Below are positions 25,332 through 33,286 of a stretch of 64,000 nt of DNA, piece after piece. A program made the position numbers and the translations under genes. Location of the stretch: positions 1-64,000 of the forward strand of contig NZ_JAIVAM010000012.1 of NCBI RefSeq assembly GCF_020171845.1. Direction: 5' to 3'. The notes under the pieces were generated by a model that saw only the letters and a list, made by a program, of their open reading frames with translations, did not search any database and was not told where the DNA came from. Numbering within the stretch: position 1 is the first letter of the stretch; each line of letters starts with the position of its first letter. This DNA is from Cytobacillus kochii (GTDB taxonomy: Bacteria; Bacillota; Bacilli; Bacillales; Cytobacillaceae).

Positions 25332-26049
25332 CTTCTTTAAATATTTCATGTAAATATCGCTCTCTATTTTCCAAGAAGTATTTCGTTATTTGGTAATGAT
25401 CTGTTTCTTCATACGTTGTTTCCGCAATGCTACCTTCATCGAAATTTAGTATCGTTGCTCCAGGGAAGCCAAGTAGTATCGGAGAATGGGTGGCAATAAT
25501 TAATTGGCTCTCTTCTGCTGAGACAATATCATGCATGATTCTAAGAAACGCAAGCTGCCTTGCAGGCGATAATGCCGCTTCAGGTTCATCTAACAAATAG
25601 ATACCCTCTCCATCAAAACGATTCAGAAAGAGTGATAGAAACGATTCTCCATGTGATTGTGCATGTAATGACTTGCCACCATAACCACTATATCCTGTTG
25701 GGCATTCCCGTTCTAATTCATCAATATGTGAAGAAAACTGATAAAAAGATTCGGCTCTTAAGAAAAAGCCATTTGTTAACTTCGGCATCCAAGAAAGCCT
25801 AATGTGGGGAGCTAAGGAAGATTCGGAGGCATGTAATTCATAACTATTACTTCTACTCCCTCCAGCCACATTAAAACCGCATTGGTGGGCAATGGCTTCT
25901 AATAAGGTTGACTTGCCAGAACCATTATCACCTACAAAGAACGTTACAGGTGACTTAAATTGAATTTCATCCATTGATGCAATCGTGGGAATGGATAAAG
26001 GATAGGTATTTTCATGACTACTACTTATTTTCTTTATTTTTCTTAGCAA
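25324..26049 (-). CDS. AAA/ABC-type ATPase (AAA_21 family), single-domain
   Basis: 241 aa, TTG start with GGAGGAGAG upstream. Walker A GDNGSGKSTLLE (about residue 40), a degenerate ABC signature SHGESFLSLF, Walker B GIYLLDEPEAALS, and an H-loop ATHSPILLG. This is the SMC-like ATPase type seen in YncE/OLD-free stand-alone proteins of firmicutes. No nuclease or membrane domain is attached and no partner gene is adjacent, so the role is unknown. Confidence 0.85.
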   Translation of the reverse strand: MLRKIKKISSSHENTYPLSIPTIASMDEIQFKSPVTFFVGDNGSGKSTLLEAIAHQCGFNVAGGSRSNSYELHASESSLAPHIRLSWMPKLTNGFFLRAESFYQFSSHIDELERECPTGYSGYGGKSLHAQSHGESFLSLFLNRFDGEGIYLLDEPEAALSPARQLAFLRIMHDIVSAEESQLIIATHSPILLGFPGATILNFDEGSIAETTYEETDHYQITKYFLENRERYLHEIFKEED

Positions 26050-26173
26050 GGTCTCTCCTCCTGTTTTTAGAATGTCTCACCTAAGCATTTACTAAAAATA
26101 TGTTATTGTCTATGGTATGATAAACATATCTTTCCAGAATCGAAATTTCTCATAAGAAAAAGAAGGTCTGCAC

Positions 26174-27238
26174 ATGAACAAAAGCTATTCACTATTGCTA
26201 GCAGTTACTATTGCCTTAGCAGGTGGGGGCATTTTCACCCTACTTCATATCCCTGTAAGCTGGCTCTTAGGATCCATAACAAGTATTATGCTTTATTCTA
26301 TACTATCAAAGACGACGTTGTACTGGCCAAAATCTTTTAGAAACATCGGGATCTTTATAATTGGATACAGTATGGGCCTTTCATTAACAAAAGAGGCGAT
26401 GGTGTTCATCTTGCACCAACTACCCTCCATGTTATTTTTAACAGTACTCATTATTGGGTTCAGTTTAATTACTTCATTCTTCATTGCAAAATTAACCGGT
26501 ATCCATTATCCATCGATATTGCTTGGTAGTATTCCTGGCGGTTTGTCACAAATGCTCGTATTAGCTGAAGAAACAAAAGGAATGAATGTGACTGTTGTTA
26601 CTTTCTTACAAGTAGTAAGATTAATACTTATTATCTTTTTTGTTCCTTTTCTCATATTTGGTCCGTTCTTCCATAATGGCAGTAATATTTTACCGGATTA
26701 TGAACATACAGCTAGCTGGCAGCAGTTATTACCTGACATTATTCCATTTATGATTCTATCATTTATTTTAGCTATTATTTTTAAAAAATGGAACGCACCA
26801 ACCCCATTTCTTCTCGGACCTATTATTGCAACAAGCCTCATGACACTGCTTAATATTAATGGTCCTGCTTTACCTAACAGCTTACTTGAGATTGCACAAG
26901 TTTTTATTGGTATTAACATTGGTCTCATGATGCATCCAGAAAAGCTTGAAAACAAATGGAAATTATTAAGTTTAGGTATATTTAGCAGCGCTTTATTAAT
27001 CGTCATCTCAATGATTCTAAGCTTTCTTCTTAGTCATTTTTATGAGTTTTCCCTTGCTACAAGCTTCTTAAGTTTATCACCTGGTGGAATGGATCAAATG
27101 GCTATTATTGCCCATGAAGTCGACGCACAGTTGGCTGTTGTAACCGGCTATCAACTCTTTCGGGTATTTTTCATCTTCTTTATTGTACCCCCTTGTTTAA
27201 AATATCTATTTTTACGATATAGGACAGTAAAAGGGTAA
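26174..27238 (+). CDS. AbrB-family membrane protein (PF05145, 'ammonia monooxygenase'-like)
   Basis: 354 aa. About ten membrane segments in two AbrB-type repeats, each with a PGG motif: GSIPGGLSQMLVLAEETKG in the first half and SLSPGGMDQMAIIAHEVDA in the second. It is a transporter-like protein, unrelated to the AbrB transition-state regulator despite the domain name. AGAAGG site seven bases before ATG 26174. Terminator follows. Substrate unknown. Confidence 0.85.
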   Translation: MNKSYSLLLAVTIALAGGGIFTLLHIPVSWLLGSITSIMLYSILSKTTLYWPKSFRNIGIFIIGYSMGLSLTKEAMVFILHQLPSMLFLTVLIIGFSLITSFFIAKLTGIHYPSILLGSIPGGLSQMLVLAEETKGMNVTVVTFLQVVRLILIIFFVPFLIFGPFFHNGSNILPDYEHTASWQQLLPDIIPFMILSFILAIIFKKWNAPTPFLLGPIIATSLMTLLNINGPALPNSLLEIAQVFIGINIGLMMHPEKLENKWKLLSLGIFSSALLIVISMILSFLLSHFYEFSLATSFLSLSPGGMDQMAIIAHEVDAQLAVVTGYQLFRVFFIFFIVPPCLKYLFLRYRTVKG

Positions 27239-27257
27239 CCAGTTGGTGACCCTTTTT
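27229..27257 (+). terminator. Terminator of the AbrB-like membrane protein gene
   Basis: AAAAGGGT...ACCCTTTTT hairpin overlapping the stop codon, with T-run. Confidence 0.75.
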
Positions 27258-27528
27258 GCCTATCCTAAATGATCTATCCTCACCTCAGGACCATTTACCT
27301 ATTCCTTCGTAAATCTATTTTTTATCTACAAAATTCATTGTCGAAATAGTCAATTTCGTTATAAAGTGCCTACATTTGTGGAATAACGTCTTGTTTTGAT
27401 ATCTTTTGTCAGCAGGCAGGAAAAGACGGGCTACGATGCGGAATAGCTAATTATACGGAATTTATTATGTAGTTCGGAATCCCCTTCCGAAACATGAAAA
27501 ATTACACTATGATGAAAGGGAGTTATTC

Positions 27529-28476
27529 ATGAATCAAATTATGCAAGCATATACCATTAATGAAGTATCTAAACAGTTAAATATTCCGCCGGGAACATTA
27601 AGACAGTGGGAAAAAGATTTAAAGGATATATTAGTCATTCCCCGATCAAAAAATGGGGCAAGATATTATACAGATGAAGAAATTAGCTTACTAGATACCG
27701 TCAAAAAGATGCGTAATCAAAATTTAAGTCAAAAAATGATTCGCAGACTACTTAAGCAACATCTTGATTCAGAGTCAATAGCAGACCAACAAGAGAACCC
27801 CTTAGAAACATCATTGAATCCTATCCTACATGAAGCAACAACTGAGCAAGATCATCATCCTCTCAATATCGAACAGCTATCTATGGTCATGACACAATTC
27901 CAGGACCATTTATTACAAGAGATCAAGCAAGAATTAAAAACGAACTTTAAAAAAGAAGTTGTAGAAGAAATGAAAATGGAGCTTTCCAAAAATTCGCTTC
28001 ATACAGTTAAAACCATTTCAGACTCCATCTATAAATCCAACGAGAAGACGAAAGCAGAAATTCAAGAAATGACTGACGAATGGAAGCATGCTTCCAAACA
28101 AAGCTCCGGAGCGCTCGAAACCTTGTCAAAAAGAGTTGCGAAACAGTCGAAGCGAACGACAGACCAGATGCACTATATCACGAACAAAATAACCGAATCC
28201 TCAGAAGCATCCTCTGAAGAGTTCAAAACAATGATTCATTATATTTCTAGCTCGCAAGAATTAACAGGAACAGAATTTAGCAATGAAATAAATGAATTAA
28301 AAGAGAGCATGAATGCAGATCGTGATATTTATGTCGAAACAATGAGAAAAGAACATGAAGAATATTTACATCGATTACGTGAGCGAGAAGACGCATTTCA
28401 AGATATGATGCTGTCTTTCCGAGATGCCGCAGCGAGTAAGCAAGAAAAGAAATGGTGGCAAAAGTGGAAAAAATAA
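27529..28476 (+). CDS. MerR-type DNA-binding protein with long coiled coil (RacA/DUF3967-like)
   Basis: 315 aa. The N-terminal MerR helix-turn-helix (YTINEVSKQLNIPPGTLRQW, residues about 8-75) reads RYYTDEEISLLDTVKKMR. The rest is a long helical/coiled region rich in Lys, Glu, Gln and Ser. The end EKKWWQKWKK is a basic-aromatic tail like those of DUF3967 proteins on Bacillus plasmids. The architecture (MerR head, coiled tail) is that of RacA, which bridges chromosome origin and cell pole, but this protein is much longer than RacA. AAAGGGAG upstream. A 54-aa coiled ORF follows 46 bp later. Confidence 0.75.
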   Translation: MNQIMQAYTINEVSKQLNIPPGTLRQWEKDLKDILVIPRSKNGARYYTDEEISLLDTVKKMRNQNLSQKMIRRLLKQHLDSESIADQQENPLETSLNPILHEATTEQDHHPLNIEQLSMVMTQFQDHLLQEIKQELKTNFKKEVVEEMKMELSKNSLHTVKTISDSIYKSNEKTKAEIQEMTDEWKHASKQSSGALETLSKRVAKQSKRTTDQMHYITNKITESSEASSEEFKTMIHYISSSQELTGTEFSNEINELKESMNADRDIYVETMRKEHEEYLHRLREREDAFQDMMLSFRDAAASKQEKKWWQKWKK

Positions 28477-28522
28477 ATTCGTAGGGGCGAGTATCCCCTC
28501 AATATAAAGGGGTTTTTATCAA

Positions 28523-28687
28523 ATGAAAAATCAGCAAAAAGCGCATCATGTGGATGAATTATTAGTTACAATGGACAATGATCATCATCGTGTAGATTTT
28601 CGTCTAGATGAACTGGAATCGAAAATGGAGATGTTAAAAAGAAAGCTTGAAAAATTTGAACACAAAATGCAAATGCTTAAAGACTAA
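28523..28687 (+). CDS. Small coiled-coil ORF, 54 aa
   Basis: ATG 28523 to TAA 28685-28687. It reads MKNQQKAHHVDELLVTMDND then HHRVDFRLDELESKMEMLKR and KLEKFEHKMQMLKD, a helix with heptad-like Leu/Met spacing and a His pair. AAAGGGG lies about 11 bases upstream. A strong terminator follows within 70 bp, so it likely shares the transcript of the MerR-type gene. A partner of that protein's coiled coil is conceivable. Confidence 0.6.
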   Translation: MKNQQKAHHVDELLVTMDNDHHRVDFRLDELESKMEMLKRKLEKFEHKMQMLKD

Positions 28688-28753
28688 ATACACCTGATAA
28701 TACCCTCTAAAAGAAGCTGGAAGAGAAGTATTGTATTCTAGCTAAGGATATAT

Positions 28754-28798
28754 CCGAATGATTATGAGCATACAACTTCTAATCATTCGGTTTTTTTG
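28754..28798 (+). terminator. Terminator after the MerR-type gene and its small ORF
   Basis: CCGAATGATTA...TAATCATTCGG, a perfect 11-bp stem followed by TTTTTTT. Confidence 0.9.
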
Positions 28799-28819
28799 TG
28801 TGATTTATATCCTATAGAA

Positions 28820-28900
28820 TAGTGGAATGGAGCGGAAGACACTCGACTCCGACTAGAAATAGAAGGAAAGTGAGTGGCTGTAGTGCAAGAGGACAGACTT
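28820..28900. repeat. Internally deleted copy of a Bacillaceae intergenic repeat
   Basis: The segment GGAATGGAGCGGAAGACACT then CGACTCC, followed soon by GGAAAGTGAGTGGCTG, matches from memory both ends of a roughly 150-250 bp GC-rich hairpin repeat common between genes of Bacillus, Oceanobacillus and relatives; the middle is missing here. It is visibly more GC-rich than its surroundings. The rest of 28800-29255 holds no gene; the 77-codon frame at 28932 has no ribosome site. Confidence 0.5.
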
Positions 28901-29255
28901 TTTTTGCAACTGATTTTTTATAGTTCTTCATTTGTTATTGTTCATCTTTGAGGTTAGGTCATTTAGTTATGTCTTACCCCTTTTTCTGTTAATCTTCTTA
29001 AAAGCGGTCCCATTCCCCGTTTATTCGGTGTATTATCTCTCCATTTCAATGACTCCTCCTACTATGAGAAAGCCCAAATATTTTTCTTTAAAACAAAACT
29101 ATATTTTCATAAACAGATTATGTTATTCTGTAAATAATAGGAAATATATCCTTAGTGGGTAATTATGGATAAGTCAAATGAGTTGTTACCTATGTTTAAC
29201 GAGACTATAATTTAGGCAATAAAGAGTAGTATCAAGGTTAGAAAGGAATTCTATT

Positions 29256-30386
29256 TTGAAAAAGATTAGTATATTTTTCTTAATATGTTTACTTATTTAT
29301 ATAAGTTGGCCGTCAATTCGTGAAGCTCTAGGGGATAAAACCAGCGAACACTTGAAAGAAATTCAATCAACTATTGAAGAAAAAGATGTTCAAGGCTTTA
29401 CAGAAGATGCTGTTATTGCTTTTAATCAAATGATTATCAATTTTGAACAATGGATCCAGCCTTCACCTAATGACTCTCCTCCGGCAGAAGAGGAATCAGT
29501 CGAGAAGCCCGCATTATCTGAACCTGATAGCCAAACAATTTCAGTCTATAATTTTGAAATCGGTGAGAAGAAAGCGGAAGTTGAGAATACATTAGGATCC
29601 CCACAAAGAATTACATCAAATGAATACGGTAGTAAATGGCATGCTTATCATGATAATTATCATCACTTCATCATGATTTCTTATGATGAAAATGAATTAA
29701 TTAATGGCATCTATACGAATCAAGATTTAATTACTTCTAAAAACGGCTTTCAAATGAATATGACAAAAGAGGAAGTAACAGAGATATTCGGGGAACCGAT
29801 TAGCGCGATTCGTAAAGGTATAACCAATTATCAATATGCAACCGACAGTAATTATGCACTTTATGAGGTCGATGATAGTTATTTAACGGTTTTCTATGAT
29901 ATTCATGAAAATAACCAAGTAACTGCCATTCAATTAATTGCTAAAGAGCTTGAACTTAATAAAGTTGGATTCTATGGTGAAAAAAGTGCAGCTTTAAAGG
30001 AAGGTTTTGAATTCCAGTTATTTGATTTAACAAATGCTGAAAGAGTTAATTATCATTTACCTACACTAACTTGGGATGATCCCGTGAGACAAACAGCTAG
30101 AGATCATAGTGCTGATATGGCTGTTAATAATTATTTCGGTCACGATAACTTAAAAGGTGAATCGCCGTTTGACCGGATGAATGCGGATGATATTCTGTTC
30201 CGAACAGCCGGCGAAAACTTAGCCTATGGCCAATTTAGTAGTATTTTTGCCCATGAAGGCTTAATGAATTCTGCAGGACATAGGAAAAACATTCTTAAAG
30301 AAGATTACCAGCTTCTTGGTGTTGGCGTGGCATTTAATGACGATAACCAGCCTTATTTCACAGAAAATTTTTATACGAAAAGATAA
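29256..30386 (+). CDS. CAP (SCP-like) domain extracellular protein with CAP_assoc_N domain
   Basis: 376 aa, TTG start with AAAGGA eight bases upstream. Signal or membrane anchor at residues 4-20, a Pro/Glu-rich linker (about 70-95), CAP-associated N-domain repeats (IGEKKAEVENTLGSPQRITS and MTKEEVTEIFGEPISAIRKG), and a C-terminal CAP domain (about 250-376) with LFDLTNAERVNYHLPTLTWD, HSADMA, FGHDN and GENLAYG. The layout matches YlbC of Bacillus. Role outside the cell is unknown; related proteins are linked to spores and the cell wall. Confidence 0.88.
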   Translation: MKKISIFFLICLLIYISWPSIREALGDKTSEHLKEIQSTIEEKDVQGFTEDAVIAFNQMIINFEQWIQPSPNDSPPAEEESVEKPALSEPDSQTISVYNFEIGEKKAEVENTLGSPQRITSNEYGSKWHAYHDNYHHFIMISYDENELINGIYTNQDLITSKNGFQMNMTKEEVTEIFGEPISAIRKGITNYQYATDSNYALYEVDDSYLTVFYDIHENNQVTAIQLIAKELELNKVGFYGEKSAALKEGFEFQLFDLTNAERVNYHLPTLTWDDPVRQTARDHSADMAVNNYFGHDNLKGESPFDRMNADDILFRTAGENLAYGQFSSIFAHEGLMNSAGHRKNILKEDYQLLGVGVAFNDDNQPYFTENFYTKR

Positions 30387-30417
30387 GCATGCAGAACTGC
30401 TCTGACATGCTCTTTTT
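30386..30417 (+). terminator. Terminator of the CAP-domain gene
   Basis: AGCATG...CATGCT followed by CTTTTT at the stop of the gene. Confidence 0.65.
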
Positions 30418-30604
30418 CATACTACAAACCATTTAATATAACTATTCACTCTTAAGACAAACGGTTAAATGAGCTTTGCTTTAATGATCATATCAGATAA
30501 CATTTTAATAACCGAATCATTCATTTTTAAAGCAGATAATTTCATTCATGTAATAGAAGTTGCTACAATATGTACAGATACTAAAAAGAAAGTAGCTGAA
30601 AACG

Positions 30605-31612
30605 ATGTCAACAATAAAATATTCTGTTTTAGATTTAGCACCAGTCCTTGAAGGTGGATCACCTAGTGAGTCATTAGCGAACTCGCGCGATTTAGCCAAA
30701 CATGCAGAAAACTTAGGTTATACGAGATATTGGCTGGCTGAACACCATAATATGCCGGGGATTGCTAGTTCAGCCACATCTATTGTTATAAGTGATATTG
30801 CCCGCGCTACCAATACAATTAGAGTAGGATCTGGGGGCATTATGTTACCAAATCACTCTTCTTTAGTGATTGCTGAACAATTCGGTACACTCGAATCACT
30901 CTACCCAGGAAGAATTGATTTAGGCCTAGGTCGTGCGCCAGGTACTGACCAACTTACTGCGGCGGCATTAAGAAGGACAAGACGAACAGATGCCGAAGAT
31001 TTCCCTCAACAAGTGGAAGAATTAAGAACTTACTTTGATCCTTCCCGCTCAGAACAACCATTACCAGTTAGAGCGGTTCCAGGAGAAGGCTTGAATATTC
31101 CAATATGGTTACTCGGTTCAAGTGGTTATAGTGCGCAACTTGCTGGTCAGTTAGGTTTGCCATTCTCTTTTGCTAGCCATTTTTCACCGGACAATACACT
31201 ACCAGCAATTGATCTATACCACCGGAGCTTTAAACCATCTGATGTATTAAAAGAACCTTATGTAATGGTTGGGGTGAATATCATTGCAGGGGAATCAAAC
31301 GAAGAAGGACAATACCTAGCAAGTTCTCTTTACCAATCTTTCTTAGGCATGATGCGTAATAAACGTGGAAGGATGTTGCCTCCTGTTGAGAATATGGACG
31401 AAGTTTGGACACCTATTGAGAAACAATTATTACAACAACAATTAGGTTCTTCCATTATTGGTGGTCCTGAGAAAGTGAAAGAAAAGCTTGAAATATTCCT
31501 TGGCGAAACTGGCGCCAATGAGATCATCGTCAATGCTCAAATCTATGACCATGATAAAAGAAAAGCATCTTATCAGCATGTGGCGAATGTAATGAAGGAA
31601 ATAAACGCTTAA
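30605..31612 (+). CDS. LLM-class flavin-dependent oxidoreductase (luciferase-like)
   Basis: 335 aa bacterial-luciferase-type TIM barrel of the YwcH/YtmO group. N-terminal [38 protein letters not shown] (flavin pocket), [37 protein letters not shown] and SFASHFSP are diagnostic. Such enzymes use FMNH2 and oxygen on small organic substrates; the substrate is unknown. No strong ribosome site precedes ATG 30605. Monocistronic between its own promoter region and a hairpin. Confidence 0.88.
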   Translation: MSTIKYSVLDLAPVLEGGSPSESLANSRDLAKHAENLGYTRYWLAEHHNMPGIASSATSIVISDIARATNTIRVGSGGIMLPNHSSLVIAEQFGTLESLYPGRIDLGLGRAPGTDQLTAAALRRTRRTDAEDFPQQVEELRTYFDPSRSEQPLPVRAVPGEGLNIPIWLLGSSGYSAQLAGQLGLPFSFASHFSPDNTLPAIDLYHRSFKPSDVLKEPYVMVGVNIIAGESNEEGQYLASSLYQSFLGMMRNKRGRMLPPVENMDEVWTPIEKQLLQQQLGSSIIGGPEKVKEKLEIFLGETGANEIIVNAQIYDHDKRKASYQHVANVMKEINA

Positions 31613-31626
31613 GAACTTTGATCATC

Positions 31627-31672
31627 GAAAGCAAACAAAACTACATGAAAACTAGTTTACATGTTTGCTTTC
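31627..31672 (+). terminator. Long two-step hairpin without T-run after the LLM gene
   Basis: GAAAGCAAACA / TGTTTGCTTTC outer stem with an inner palindromic core AACTAGTT flanked by CATG. It is followed by CGACCCC, not T. It may act as a 3' stabiliser or a poor terminator. Confidence 0.45.
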
Positions 31673-31839
31673 GACCCCATTGTTCTCTTTCATACAGGGT
31701 CGTACTTAGAAATCTGCGTTGCTTGGCTTTAGTTATGGTACGGAGCACCCTTCCTCATCCCTCTTTTATCATCTTTAGCTTATTATTCATGTTGGTACAG
31801 CTTCAATATTTAAATATGTATATGGGGTGAGAATCTGAT

Positions 31840-32424
31840 TCACTTCCTATTTTCTTCCCTAGAAAGTGAATCAATTTTTGCTTCAGCTAACCGGCGATAA
31901 AGATTGCTCATATGGACCAATGAGTTAATCATTAATACCTCTTTCATTTCATTGTTCGGTTGGGAGATTTTTTCATTATAATTTTGAGCCATCGATTTCT
32001 CCATCCAGTCAACATTTTCATTAAATTGTTCTTCATTCTCATTTATCATGTCAACATACAGATCATAAACGTCTTCTATATTCACCTCTTCTTTTTGCAC
32101 TTCCTCGTTCAGACTTTCTAACGTTGATTTAATGTCCTGAATCGATAAAATGCCTTTTAGTTGATAAATAAGGCTCATCGTTAATATATGTTCTTTGCTG
32201 TAGCGCTTATTTTTAATGGGTGGTAATAGTTTTCCTTTGGCATAATTATTAATCATTGTTTTTGTTAAGATTTTCTCATCTTCATTTCGTTTATAAGAAT
32301 GGTAGTTTTGTTCAAACAGTTGTATGACTTGATCCATATATAAAGCGATAGACGGAATGTCTTCCATGCGAATCGGCTTTCCTTGTCTGATTCTTTCTTG
32401 TTTTTCCATCATTTTATCCCTCAT
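31840..32424 (-). CDS. DUF1836 DNA-binding protein (MerR-like)
   Basis: 194 aa from ATG 32424 (AGGAAG seven bases upstream; the frame opens at TTG 32454). DUF1836 with a winged helix-like core: KILTKTMINNYAKGKLLPPI and KNKRYSKEHILTMSLIYQLK are the recognition and wing region. The Glu-rich C-terminus is helical. It is divergent from a hemolysin-III gene, with a long inverted repeat in the shared promoter, so it probably represses that gene and itself. Confidence 0.82.
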   Translation of the reverse strand: MRDKMMEKQERIRQGKPIRMEDIPSIALYMDQVIQLFEQNYHSYKRNEDEKILTKTMINNYAKGKLLPPIKNKRYSKEHILTMSLIYQLKGILSIQDIKSTLESLNEEVQKEEVNIEDVYDLYVDMINENEEQFNENVDWMEKSMAQNYNEKISQPNNEMKEVLMINSLVHMSNLYRRLAEAKIDSLSREENRK

Positions 32425-32468
32425 TATTTTTCTTCCTATCATACATCCTATCAATAGAAATGTAAATG

Positions 32469-32533
32469 TTGACTATATATTATAGTTAGTAGTAATATTA
32501 TATGTAGTATTAAAAACTACTTATAATATTATT
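32469..32533 (+). promoter_or_regulatory. Promoter and long inverted repeat between DUF1836 and hemolysin-III genes
   Basis: TTGACT (32469-32474), 18-bp spacer and TAATAT (32493-32498) form a good sigma-A-type promoter towards the hemolysin-III gene. An imperfect inverted repeat with arms of about 18 bp (32491-32508 and 32515-32533, core GTAGT/AACTAC, loop of six) starts at the -10 and runs past the likely +1. This is the position of a repressor operator. Confidence 0.55.
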
Positions 32534-32545
32534 AGGGGTGTTATC

Positions 32546-33190
32546 ATGTCGTTTATAAGAGAACCCATCAATAGCTTAACTCATTTCGTTGGCGCAATAT
32601 TGTCATTTATAGGTTTACTGGCGTTAATCATCAAAGCATCATTACATAACGGAACAAACATTGCCATATTCTCTGTTACTTTTTTCGGTATTAGTATGAT
32701 GTTACTTTATCTCGCTTCCTCCACTTATCATGGAGTAAGAGCAAAACATACAGTTATTGCTTTCTTGAGAAAAGTTGACCATTCCATGATTTTCGTGTTA
32801 ATTGCTGGTTCTTATGCACCTTTCTGTTTAATCGCACTTGATGGCGTATTAGGAATAAGTTTATTTGCTTTCGTTATAACGACATCCATTCTAGGTGTAT
32901 TATTTAAAATGGTCTGGTTTAGTTGTCCTAGATGGTTATCCACTTTTTTATATATTCTTCTTGGTTGGGTTATCATCATCGCCTTCCTCCCATTAAGTAA
33001 AGCATTGAGTACAGCAGGACTCGTATGGTTAATTCAAGGGGGCGTATTTTACACAATCGGTGGCGTTATTTATGCGGTCAAACCTAAATTCATGGAATTT
33101 AAACATATGGGGTTTCATGAAATCTTTCATATCTTTATCTTATTAGGAACGCTTTGTCACTTTATTAGCGTATATGGCTACGTTCTTTAA
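32546..33190 (+). CDS. Hemolysin III family (PAQR-like) membrane protein, YqfA/YplQ type
   Basis: 214 aa, seven membrane segments. Start EPINSLTHFVGAILSFIGLL, with the metal-site residues typical of PAQR/hemolysin III in SSTYHGV, the LRKVDHSMIFVLIAGSYAP stretch and MGFHEIFHIFILLGTLCHF near the C-terminus, which carry the conserved histidines. Related proteins affect membrane energetics or fluidity; the haemolytic name is historical. AGGGGTG site before ATG 32546. Confidence 0.9.
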   Translation: MSFIREPINSLTHFVGAILSFIGLLALIIKASLHNGTNIAIFSVTFFGISMMLLYLASSTYHGVRAKHTVIAFLRKVDHSMIFVLIAGSYAPFCLIALDGVLGISLFAFVITTSILGVLFKMVWFSCPRWLSTFLYILLGWVIIIAFLPLSKALSTAGLVWLIQGGVFYTIGGVIYAVKPKFMEFKHMGFHEIFHIFILLGTLCHFISVYGYVL

Positions 33191-33232
33191 TTAATTGAAT
33201 GGTCATAGGAATATTATGTTTGTGTATAAAAT

Positions 33233-33278
33233 GAAGGGCTAAGTGAGATAGATGTCTATTCTGCTCATTTAGCCCTTC
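33233..33278. terminator. Convergent-gene terminator hairpin
   Basis: GAAGGGCTAAGTGAG...CTCATTTAGCCCTTC (one mismatch) between the hemolysin-III gene and the aldehyde dehydrogenase gene, with little T-run on either side. Confidence 0.6.
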
Positions 33279-33286
33279 TCTATTCA

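Noticed and set aside
26174-27238. Reading the AbrB-domain protein as the AbrB transcription regulator
   Set aside because: It is a ten-helix membrane protein with two PGG repeats; the shared name is accidental.
28932-29162. 76-codon plus-strand frame before the CAP-domain gene
   Set aside because: No ribosome site and hydrophobic low-complexity composition; overlaps no conserved pattern.
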